Source: Candidatus Latescibacterota bacterium
GTDB lineage: Bacteria; JAAXHH01
DNA: 64,000 nt
Direction of reading: 5' to 3'
Assembly (NCBI GenBank): GCA_022821085.1
Contig: JAJEEG010000003.1
Location: forward strand, 1 to 64,000
Part shown: positions 55,547 to 62,667 of the stretch, piece by piece
Numbering within the stretch: the stretch's first letter is position 1
Layout: each line of letters begins with the position of its first letter
The notes under the pieces: model-generated
What the model saw: only the letters and a program-made list of their open reading frames with translations
Told to the model about the DNA's origin: nothing
Database searches by the model: none
Translations under genes and position numbers: made by a program

Positions 55547-56569
55547 TTACGCCGCTTCGAACACCTTGCCGATTTCATCCCTGTCGAAGACCGGGAGATC
55601 GGCGATTTCACCCTTGCTCCTGATCCGGATGCCGAATCCGGAAGGTTGTACGGACCCGATCTCGGCGACCGGGATGCCGGCTTCGTCAAGGTGGGCCGCC
55701 AGGGGCTCCGCACGGTCCGGGTCCACCACGATGAGCAGGGCGCCCGACGCGATGACGCCCAGGGGATCCAGGCCGTAAAACGCGCAGAGGGCCTCCGATT
55801 CCGGCAGCACCGGAATCCGTTCCTCCTCGATGAGCATGCCGACCCCGGAAGCGACCGCGATCTCCCGCAGTCCCGACGCGAGTCCGCCCTCCGTGGGATC
55901 GTGCATGGCGTGGACCCCGCCGGTTTCCATGGCAAGGCGGGCTTCCCTCACCACGCTGAGGCCGGGTTGCCTGAGGTAACGACGGCAGGTCTCGAGAAAC
56001 TCGTCGGAGAATCGCGTCCGGACCTCGTCGCTTTTTTCCATGGCGATCAGCGCCGTCGCCTCGATGGCGATTCCCTTGGTCAGGAGAATCCGGTCGCCCA
56101 CCCGGGCGCCGTCGCCCGAGACATAGCCGTCGGCCGTCGTTTCCCCCAGCATCTGCCCGATCAGCAGCGGCCGGTCCAGGCCGTGGGTGATTTCGGTGTG
56201 TCCCCCGCAGAGGGTGATGCCGAGTTCCCGGCAGGCGTCGGCCAGGCCGGAGAATATGCGGTCCACCAGGCCGGCGTCGGTTTTGGCTTCCGGAAGCAGT
56301 ATGGTCGAGAGGAACCACCGGGGCGCCGCACCCATGGCGGCGACGTCGTTGGCATTGATATTGACGGCGTACCAGCCGATTTCCTCGGTGGCGAAGGTGA
56401 TGGGGTCGGTTTTCGAGACGAGTACGCTGGAACCGAAGGAGATGACCGCCGCGTCCCGGCCGATGCCCGGGCCCACGAGCAGTCTCGGGTCGGCGCCGGA
56501 AGCATAGCGGCGCAGGATGCGGTCCAGGTCTTCCGCGGGCAGCTTGCCGACCGGGTAATAGGGAGGCAT
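55547..56569 (-). CDS. AIR synthase (PurM) superfamily protein, HypE-like
   Basis: A 340-residue two-domain PurM/HypE/SelD/ThiL-type ATP-binding protein. It has GPGIGRDAAVISFG, INANDVAAMGAAPRWFL, GGHTEITHGLDRP and MHDPTEGGLASGLREIA, closest in pattern to HypE and HypE-like AIR synthase proteins. The C-terminal Cys motif of true HypE is absent, and no hydrogenase genes are nearby, so it is not called hypE. It lacks the N-terminal Cys/Sec of SelD. The reaction is unknown. Confidence 0.85.
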   Translation of the reverse strand: MPPYYPVGKLPAEDLDRILRRYASGADPRLLVGPGIGRDAAVISFGSSVLVSKTDPITFATEEIGWYAVNINANDVAAMGAAPRWFLSTILLPEAKTDAGLVDRIFSGLADACRELGITLCGGHTEITHGLDRPLLIGQMLGETTADGYVSGDGARVGDRILLTKGIAIEATALIAMEKSDEVRTRFSDEFLETCRRYLRQPGLSVVREARLAMETGGVHAMHDPTEGGLASGLREIAVASGVGMLIEEERIPVLPESEALCAFYGLDPLGVIASGALLIVVDPDRAEPLAAHLDEAGIPVAEIGSVQPSGFGIRIRSKGEIADLPVFDRDEIGKVFEAA

Positions 56570-56615
56570 GTCTCGCTGATTGGCGTGGGTGCGTCGATGT
56601 CCGCGCGTCGGCGGT

Positions 56616-56918
56616 TTATTCCCGACGCTTCCGCTGGGCGCGCAAAGCTTCTTTCAGGATCTTGCCGGGCTTGAACTTGGCTTTCCGGCGGGCCGGGACC
56701 TCGATGGTGTAGCCGGTCCGCGGATTGCGGGCCGCCGGCTTGGGGCGGGTATTCCTGATCTCCAGCGCGCCGAATCCCCTGATCTCGATCCGGTTGCCTT
56801 CGACCAGGTTCTCCCGCATGATTTCGAAGAGCGCATCGATGACGGGGTAAATCTGCGTCTTTTTCAATCCCAGCGTCTCGCTGATTTCATTGACCAGTTC
56901 TCTGCGCGTTGTCGTCAT
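56616..56918 (-). CDS. HU/IHF family DNA-binding protein
   Basis: A 100-residue nucleoid protein. It has the helical dimerisation part (LVNEISETLGLKKTQIYPVID), the beta-arm GFGALEIRNTRPKPAARNPRTG with the conserved RNP intercalating proline region, and FKPGKILKEAL. The C-terminal tail is basic. It could be an HU-like homodimer or an IHF-like subunit. Confidence 0.95.
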   Translation of the reverse strand: MTTTRRELVNEISETLGLKKTQIYPVIDALFEIMRENLVEGNRIEIRGFGALEIRNTRPKPAARNPRTGYTIEVPARRKAKFKPGKILKEALRAQRKRRE

Positions 56919-56935
56919 GAAGGTTCCTCGGTCCG

Positions 56936-57598
56936 TTACCCTTCGTTTCCGCCGGATGGATAGGGCCGGCCGTACATTCGGTGCAGCTTGTCCACGTTCT
57001 CCTGGTCGATGGAGTTGACCTGGCCGAGCATGCGCGCCACGAGGGCGATCTGTGCGCAGTGCTCCATGGTTTCCATCTTGTGATAGGCCGAAACGATGTC
57101 CGGCCCCAGGGTCAGCGCGCCGTGGTTTTCCAGCAGGACCGCGTCGTGGTTCCGTACGAATCCCCGGAGCGATTCGACCAGTTCCATGGTTCCCGGCGTC
57201 CCGTAGGGCGCGATGGGTACGAAACCCAGGGAGACGATCACCTCGGGCAGCAGGGCGTCGGGCAGATGCACACCGGCCACCGAGAAACCCGTCGCGGCCG
57301 GGGGATGGGCGTGGGCCACGGCGTGCACGTCCGGACGCTCCCGGTACACCATAAGGTGCATCTTCATCTCTGACGACGGCTCGTGCTTCCCCGAGATCAC
57401 CGCGCCGTCGTAGTCGACGATCACGAATTTGTCCCGGTCCAGGAAACCCTTGCTCACCCCGGTCATCGTGATCAGCAAACGGTCCTCGGACAGTCGAACG
57501 CTTAAGTTCCCGTCGTTCGAGGCTACGTATCCCCGGTCATACATCCGCTTGCCGACGTGGATTACGTCGGATACGACTTGCTCAAGTTGCAAAATCAC
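56936..57598 (-). CDS. Class II aldolase/adducin family protein (FucA-like)
   Basis: A 220-residue zinc aldolase-fold protein. SNDGNLSVRL binds phosphate, Glu77 (PSSEMKMHL) is the likely catalytic acid, and His96, His98 (AHAHPPA) and the His of LENHGAL bind zinc. L-fuculose- or L-ribulose-phosphate type activity is likely, but the substrate is not known. It has its own AT-rich promoter and lies 18 nt before the HU-like gene. Confidence 0.9.
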   Translation of the reverse strand: MILQLEQVVSDVIHVGKRMYDRGYVASNDGNLSVRLSEDRLLITMTGVSKGFLDRDKFVIVDYDGAVISGKHEPSSEMKMHLMVYRERPDVHAVAHAHPPAATGFSVAGVHLPDALLPEVIVSLGFVPIAPYGTPGTMELVESLRGFVRNHDAVLLENHGALTLGPDIVSAYHKMETMEHCAQIALVARMLGQVNSIDQENVDKLHRMYGRPYPSGGNEG

Positions 57599-57670
57599 GT
57601 TGTTCCGGTTGAAAGATTGCGGATTGCGGTGGTACGGTTCGAATATATCGGGCCCGCCGTCCCCTTACAA

Positions 57671-57699
57671 GTATTATTATTTCCATAAGTTATAAGCAA
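57671..57699 (-). promoter_or_regulatory. Promoter of the aldolase gene
   Basis: Minus strand: TTGCTT (57694-57699), 17 nt, then TAATAC (57671-57676), in a notably AT-rich patch (57663-57712) just after the SelA-like gene. Confidence 0.6.
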
Positions 57700-57715
57700 G
57701 TTACAAGCCGGAGAT

Positions 57716-59149
57716 CTACAGGCCGGACTGCACGATTCGCGCCACGTCGGAGATGCGGTGCCGCGCCACGCCCCGCATATCGATCCGGACCCGGTCCCTG
57801 CCGCATTCGGCCAGCAGTGGCGGGGTTCCCTTCAACCACCGGGCCGCCAGGCCGCCGGGATCGCCGCCCGGCGGGCGTATGGATACGGCGTAACCGGACA
57901 ACCCATCGGCGGGGAGGCGGTACGCCGTGAGATACGAACGGCTTTCGATCACGTCACACGCTCCGCGAAGCCGGCCGTCTTCCGCCAGGCGTTCGAACAG
58001 CAATCGGGCGCGGGCGCCTACCTCCTCCACAGACGCGGCCAGCGTGTGGGCCGCCGGATGGCACGCGAGGTCGCAGGAGCCTTCGGCCAGTTCCGCCAGC
58101 CGCGCGTCGAATCCCGCTCTCACGTGATGGGAGGCCCGTGCCGCGGGCCAGGTGTCGTGCGATTTCAGTCGCGCGATGATCTTTCGCGTCCCGATCAGCA
58201 GTCCGCAGGACGGGCCGCCGATCAGGCCGCCACCGGCCGCGATGGTCAGTGGCGTGCCGGACCGCACGGCATCGGAAACCGAGCTCCTGGCCGCGAAGGG
58301 GGCGGAAGTGACCGGGCGCAACGTTGAATCGCCGGCCAGGCGAAGCACCGTGGCGCCGGACTCCGCTCCGGCCCGGACGATTTCCTCCAGCGCCGCTTCT
58401 TCGGTGAAACCTCGAAGGGCGCAGGTGGACGGACGCGCGGTGACGATCAGTGCGGTCCGGTCTCCCGCCGCACGCCGGTAGTCGGCCAGGCGCGTCTTGT
58501 TGGTTGCACCGGTCTCGACCATCGTGGCGCCGGCAAGCGCGCAGAGCGACAGCGGGTTCACGGGCCGATCCTCGTAAGGCGCGTCGATCAATCCCGCCTG
58601 GCTGCGGCCGATGACCACTTCCGCCCGTCCCGCGAGCGCGCGGACCGCCAGGAGGAAGGCGTCGGCGACGGACCGGCAGACCAGTACGTCTTCGGCGCCG
58701 GTCAATTCGCGCATGAGGCCGGCGGTTCGGCCGGACTCCTCGTAAGCCGCGAGGGTAAGGGCCAGCCCTGCGGCTCTCCCGGCGGCCGTTCCGGCGCAGG
58801 GGGCCCGCGCGAGCGGATGGAAGAGGATGCCGGAGGCGTTGATCAGCGCCCCGCTCGCCGAATGGGCTTTATCCTCCAGGCGCGCGGCGGCCCTTTCGGC
58901 GAAGTGCTCCGGCGCGAATCCGTCCGCTTCCGAGAGTTCGCTGGCTTCCGCGTATCCGTCCGCTTCCTTCTCCGTGGGACGAAGCCGGATCCGGTCCCGT
59001 GCGTCGCGCAGCACCTTCCGGATCGCGGCGTCGATCTGCCCGTCCTCGAAACGTCCGCGCAGCGCCTCGATGCGGGATTCGCCTTGCACCAGGCGCACGG
59101 AAGGCAGGCGGGCAAACTGGCGCTGCAGCGCTTCCCGGTCGGCTTTCAT
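57716..59149 (-). CDS. SelA-like protein lacking the PLP lysine
   Basis: A 477-residue homologue of L-seryl-tRNA(Sec) selenium transferase. The N-terminal SelA domain (LPSVRLVQ; DAAIRKVLRDARDRIR) is present. INASGILFHPLARAP, LMRELTGAEDVLVC, VETGATNKTRLADYRRA and RGFTEEAALEEI align with the PLP-fold core. In SelA the cofactor lysine sits in SGDKLLGGPQAG; here that place reads AGGGLIGGPSCG, so Lys is Gly308. The reading frame is intact over its full length. It is probably not a classical SelA. No selB, selC or selD was seen. It overlaps the upstream DUF2064 gene as ATGA. Confidence 0.85.
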   Translation of the reverse strand: MKADREALQRQFARLPSVRLVQGESRIEALRGRFEDGQIDAAIRKVLRDARDRIRLRPTEKEADGYAEASELSEADGFAPEHFAERAAARLEDKAHSASGALINASGILFHPLARAPCAGTAAGRAAGLALTLAAYEESGRTAGLMRELTGAEDVLVCRSVADAFLLAVRALAGRAEVVIGRSQAGLIDAPYEDRPVNPLSLCALAGATMVETGATNKTRLADYRRAAGDRTALIVTARPSTCALRGFTEEAALEEIVRAGAESGATVLRLAGDSTLRPVTSAPFAARSSVSDAVRSGTPLTIAAGGGLIGGPSCGLLIGTRKIIARLKSHDTWPAARASHHVRAGFDARLAELAEGSCDLACHPAAHTLAASVEEVGARARLLFERLAEDGRLRGACDVIESRSYLTAYRLPADGLSGYAVSIRPPGGDPGGLAARWLKGTPPLLAECGRDRVRIDMRGVARHRISDVARIVQSGL

Positions 59150-59898
59150 CGGTCCCTGCCCTCCCGGTTCACCGCATCGAGTGCGGCTTCCGTGTATCGG
59201 CCGGTCAGGCGGTCGCCATCGGCGCGCAGCGTCCGGATTTCTCGCGCGAGCCGGTCCAGGTCGGCGGGACGGTCCACGTCGTGCCAGGCCGGGAGTTCAT
59301 GGCATGAAAAACCATTTGCCCGGATGGCCGCCCGGGTCTGCCGCAATACGCGGCCGGTGCCCCAGTGTATCGATTCGAACAGTCGGTCGTACCGGCCGTC
59401 GACGTTTCTCCTGCCGCCCGGACCGCCCGGTCCACTCAGTCCGATCAGGTAATAACCTCCATCGTCGGCGGGTCCGAGCACGACGTCGTACCGGTCCAGC
59501 GCTTCGAAAGCCTCTTCGATGTAATCCTGGGGGAGGAGCGGGCTGTCACCACCCAGCGCGACGGTCTTTTCCCATCCGTCCTGCCGAAAGGCCGTGAAGG
59601 CGTTCGACAACCGTTCCCCGAGATGGCTGCCTCTCTGACAGAGCCAGTTCACGTCGGGATCGTCCGGACAGCCCGGACAGCCCAGGGCGGAAACGAGTTC
59701 CGCCCGTCCGTCGTCGGGCGTCCAGGCCACGAAGAGGGAAGCGACCGCGGTCCGCTGTGCCAGGTGCAGCGTGTCCAGGATGAAGGCGCGGTATAGCTCC
59801 GCGGCCTCGTCCATCGTTACTCGTGGCGTCAACCGGGTTTTCACGGTCCCGGGTCTCGGGGCTTTCATAAACAGGACGAGGGCGTTCGACATGGGCAT
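59146..59898 (-). CDS. DUF2064 / TIGR04282-type glycosyltransferase-like protein
   Basis: A 250-residue GT-A fold protein. LVLFMKAPRPGTVKTRLTP at the N terminus is the hallmark of the DUF2064 (arsenosugar-type glycosyltransferase) family. ALGGDSPLLPQDYI and VLGPADDGGYYLIGL supply the nucleotide-sugar and metal-binding acids. A local GCPGCPDD doubling comes from a 9-bp repeat. The start at 59898 agrees with the promoter at 59972-60000. Actual sugar and acceptor are unknown. It is translationally coupled to the SelA-like gene. Confidence 0.87.
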   Translation of the reverse strand: MPMSNALVLFMKAPRPGTVKTRLTPRVTMDEAAELYRAFILDTLHLAQRTAVASLFVAWTPDDGRAELVSALGCPGCPDDPDVNWLCQRGSHLGERLSNAFTAFRQDGWEKTVALGGDSPLLPQDYIEEAFEALDRYDVVLGPADDGGYYLIGLSGPGGPGGRRNVDGRYDRLFESIHWGTGRVLRQTRAAIRANGFSCHELPAWHDVDRPADLDRLAREIRTLRADGDRLTGRYTEAALDAVNREGRDR

Positions 59899-59971
59899 GT
59901 GCCGATCGGGAGGCTGTGGGGAAGGCCTGGTCCGCCCGGAAGGCGGCAAGGCGTTTCCCCGGGTCCCATGC

Positions 59972-60000
59972 ATACTACCGGCCGGCCGACGGCGTGTCAA
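59972..60000 (-). promoter_or_regulatory. Promoter of the DUF2064 - SelA-like operon
   Basis: Minus strand: TTGACA (59995-60000), 17 nt, then TAGTAT (59972-59977). Transcription would start near 59965. That excludes the in-frame ATG at 60000 as the start of the DUF2064 gene. Confidence 0.75.
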
Positions 60001-60063
60001 TTAAAACGCTTATTTATCAACTATTTAACTCGTCTTCAATCCGCTCGGAATCAACAATAAGCC

Positions 60064-60093
60064 TTGACATGAAGGCCGGCTGATCTTTATTTT
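60064..60093 (+). promoter_or_regulatory. Promoter of nrnA and following genes
   Basis: TTGACA (60064-60069), then TTATTT at 17 nt or TATTTT at 18 nt (60088-60093). The 60001-60063 stretch before it is AT-rich and holds no gene. It is divergent from the promoter at 59972-60000. Confidence 0.65.
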
Positions 60094-60160
60094 CGGCGTT
60101 TCCTACCGGCACGCCGGATCACCCGATTCGGCGGACCCAGGCGGAATCAAAGGCTTGCCG

Positions 60161-60239
60161 TGCGGACCGAAGCCGGCAAAGAGACGCTAAGCGACGGTGT
60201 GCGGACCGAAGCCCGGCAGAGAGGCGTTGTGCGATGCCG
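60161..60239. repeat. 39-40-bp imperfect tandem repeat before nrnA
   Basis: tgcggaccgaagccggcaaa and what follows (60161-60199) is repeated with changes at 60200-60239. The repeat lies in the predicted nrnA leader. The 367-bp stretch 59899-60265 otherwise holds only the two divergent promoters. Confidence 0.8.
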
Positions 60240-60265
60240 CCGGGACGGATCCATGGAAGATGGTT

Positions 60266-61237
60266 ATGTGGGATGAAGTCAAGGCAGTCATCGCATCGAA
60301 CCAGTCCTTCGTGATCTCCAGCCACGTCAATCCCGACGGGGATTCGATCGGGTCGGCACTGGGGGTCTGCGAATGCCTGAAAGCGCTGGGGAAGGACGTT
60401 GTCGTCGCCATGAACGACGCCATACCCGCCGCCTATACCTGGCTGGACCCCGAAGAGGAAATCCTCGCGCCCGCTCAGGAGAATGAGATGGAGCGCCTCG
60501 CCGCCGCGGACGTGGTCGTAATCGTGGACGCCAACAGCTGGGACAGGCTGGGGCGGCTGCGAAAGCCGCTGGAGGAATCGGCGGCGGTCAAGATCGTGAT
60601 CGACCACCATCCCTACGCTGAACTGATCACGCCTTTGTCTGTGATCGACACGAAGGCGTCCTCGACGGCTGAACTGGTTTACGACCTGATCGACTCGATC
60701 GGCGCGCCGCTCACGTCGAGGGCGGCGGACGCGCTGTACACGGGCATCCTGACCGATACCGTGTCGTTCCGCTTCGCCAGGAGCGCGCCGTGCGCCCATA
60801 TCGTCGCGGCCAAACTCCTTTCCAAGGGCGTCGACCCGTCCCGGGTCTACGACCAGATCTACAACCGGAACACCGGCGCCCGTACCCGGCTCATGGGCCG
60901 CGCGCTCTCCAATATACAGTTTACCGGTAGTGGCCGCGTCGCCTGGCTGACCGTTACCCGATCCATGATAGCAGAAACCGGCGCCCGGTCCTCGGACACG
61001 AGCGGGTTCGTGGACGTGACCATGACCATCGCCGGTGTCGAAATCGGGATCATATTCGTGGAAGGCAGGGAAGGTACGGTACAGATCAGCTTGCGGTCCC
61101 GGCCGGAAATCGACGTCAACCAGGTCGCCGTGGCCCTGGGCGGCGGCGGCCACAAGAACGCCGCAGGCGTGACATTAAACGGTACGCTGGAAGAAGCCGT
61201 CCGGACCGTGACGGAAGCGGCAGTCGAAGCGTTGTAA
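60266..61237 (+). CDS. nrnA: DHH/DHHA1 phosphoesterase, NrnA-like
   Basis: Oligoribonuclease / pAp-phosphatase type protein that degrades short RNA. About 323 residues: the DHH domain has SSHVNPDGDSIGSALG, IVDANSWDRLG, and the DHHPY signature. STAELVYDLI and LYTGILTDTVSFRFA follow, and the DHHA1 domain ends in GGGGHKNAAGV. The ATG at 60266 has GGAAG six nt upstream; 60260 is too close to it. A cyclic-di-AMP phosphodiesterase role is a less likely alternative. Confidence 0.93.
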   Translation: MWDEVKAVIASNQSFVISSHVNPDGDSIGSALGVCECLKALGKDVVVAMNDAIPAAYTWLDPEEEILAPAQENEMERLAAADVVVIVDANSWDRLGRLRKPLEESAAVKIVIDHHPYAELITPLSVIDTKASSTAELVYDLIDSIGAPLTSRAADALYTGILTDTVSFRFARSAPCAHIVAAKLLSKGVDPSRVYDQIYNRNTGARTRLMGRALSNIQFTGSGRVAWLTVTRSMIAETGARSSDTSGFVDVTMTIAGVEIGIIFVEGREGTVQISLRSRPEIDVNQVAVALGGGGHKNAAGVTLNGTLEEAVRTVTEAAVEAL

Positions 61238-61262
61238 TTCGTCGGCCGTCGCACCCCACCGC

Positions 61263-62087
61263 ATGATGCTCATTACGCGAAAAACCCGGTTCTCGGCGGC
61301 CCACCTGTGCCGCAACCCGGGATGGACGGAGGAGAGGAACCGGCGGGTTTACGGTTCCTGCGCCGTCGGCACAGTCCACGGTCACGACTACGAGGCCGAA
61401 TTCACCTTCGGTGGGCCGGTCGATCCCCGGACCGGCGTGGTCCTGAACCTGACCGAGGTCAAGCAGCACCTGCGCGCCGTGATCGAACCGCTGGACCTGA
61501 GCCACCTGAATTACGACCACGGCGCCCTGGGAGGTCCGGCGCCGACCAGCGAAAGGCTCGTCCGGTACCTCTGGAACGCGCTGGAAAGCGGTACCGGGCC
61601 ATGCGTACTCAAACGCGTCCTGCTGCGCGAGAGCCGCGCGAGAAACATCGCATACACCGGAGACGACAGCATGGTCCACGTCACGAGAAGCGTCGAGTTC
61701 AACGCCGCCCACCGCCTGCACAGTATAAGGTTGAGCGACGAAGAAAACGTGCGTATATTCGGAAAGTGCAACAACCCCCACGGCCACGGACACAACTATG
61801 AGCTGGAGGTGACGGTCCGCGGCCCGGTGGACGAGAAGACCGGGACGGTCATCGACATGGGGCGTTTCGATGACGTCCTGCAGAAGGAAGTCGTGGATCG
61901 CTACGACCATCGGCACCTGAACCGGGACCTGGAGGAATTCAGGACGGTCAATCCGACTTCGGAGGAACTGCTCAGGGTGATCTGGAAGCGGCTCCTTCCA
62001 TTCTTCGATACCCCTTCGCTCTACCGGATTCGCCTGGTGGAGACGTCCAAGAACGCTTTCGATTACTATGGCGAGGAGGACCGGTGA
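61263..62087 (+). CDS. Tandem 6-pyruvoyl-tetrahydropterin synthase / QueD fusion
   Basis: 274 residues holding two PTPS/QueD domains in one chain. Domain 1 (about 1-135) has His14 (FSAAH), Cys33 and His39-x-His41 (VHGHDY). Domain 2 (about 137-274) has His150 (FNAAH), Cys169 and His175-x-His177 (GHGHNY). Both keep the Cys-x5-His-x-His pattern of zinc ligands plus catalytic Cys, and a late Glu (Glu123, Glu260). PTPS normally works as an oligomer of single domains. The GTGA overlap with folE places it one step after GTP cyclohydrolase, for queuosine or a pterin. Confidence 0.92.
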   Translation: MMLITRKTRFSAAHLCRNPGWTEERNRRVYGSCAVGTVHGHDYEAEFTFGGPVDPRTGVVLNLTEVKQHLRAVIEPLDLSHLNYDHGALGGPAPTSERLVRYLWNALESGTGPCVLKRVLLRESRARNIAYTGDDSMVHVTRSVEFNAAHRLHSIRLSDEENVRIFGKCNNPHGHGHNYELEVTVRGPVDEKTGTVIDMGRFDDVLQKEVVDRYDHRHLNRDLEEFRTVNPTSEELLRVIWKRLLPFFDTPSLYRIRLVETSKNAFDYYGEEDR

Positions 62088-62644
62088 CCACGATGGACCC
62101 GATCGAGGGATTGACGAGGTCGCTGCTCGCGGAGATCGGCGAGGACCCGGACCGGGACGGTCTCAGGCGCACGCCCCTCCGCGTGGCGCAGTCCCTGCGG
62201 TTTCTGACCCAGGGTTATGAAAAAAGCATTGAATCCGTCATCAACGGCGCTATCTATGAAGAGGATTACGACGAGATGGTGCTGGTGAAGGACATCGAGT
62301 TCTTTTCGCTGTGCGAGCACCACCTGCTGCCCTTCTTCGGCCAGTGCCATATCGCATACATTCCCAACGGCAAAATCATCGGGCTGGGCAAGATCCCCCG
62401 CATCGTGGACGTCTTTTCACGGCGGCTCCAGTTGCAGGAACGCCTGACCTCCCAGATCGCCCAGACCCTGCAGGCCTGGCTCGATCCCCTGGGGGTGGCC
62501 GTTGTCATGGAAGCCGGCCACTTGTGCATGATGATGCGCGGCGTGGAGAAACAGCACTCCAAGGCGACGACGAGCGCCATGCTCGGCGTGTTCAGGGACG
62601 ATCGCAGTACCCGGATGGAATTCCTCGACCTGACCCGGTCGTAG
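62084..62644 (+). CDS. folE: GTP cyclohydrolase I
   Basis: Makes dihydroneopterin triphosphate from GTP. The 186 residues include [20 protein letters not shown], the zinc-site [44 protein letters not shown], and [14 protein letters not shown] with the second zinc Cys. The start is GTG at 62084 overlapping the PTPS stop (GTGA); ATG at 62093 is an alternative. Confidence 0.97.
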   Translation: MTTMDPIEGLTRSLLAEIGEDPDRDGLRRTPLRVAQSLRFLTQGYEKSIESVINGAIYEEDYDEMVLVKDIEFFSLCEHHLLPFFGQCHIAYIPNGKIIGLGKIPRIVDVFSRRLQLQERLTSQIAQTLQAWLDPLGVAVVMEAGHLCMMMRGVEKQHSKATTSAMLGVFRDDRSTRMEFLDLTRS

Positions 62645-62667
62645 CGTTGGGCGCATGGAGGCGACCG

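Noticed and set aside
55547-56569. Annotation as hypE, selD or thiL
   Set aside because: It has the PurM superfamily fold motifs but lacks the HypE C-terminal Cys and the SelD N-terminal Cys/Sec, and has no matching neighbours.
57716-59149. Simple annotation as selA
   Set aside because: The PLP lysine is replaced by Gly308 and no other selenocysteine gene was seen, so the name would overstate the function.
60197-60265. Longer N terminus of NrnA
   Set aside because: It is encoded by an imperfect 39-40-bp repeat and has no family similarity; ATG 60266 has a GGAAG at correct spacing.
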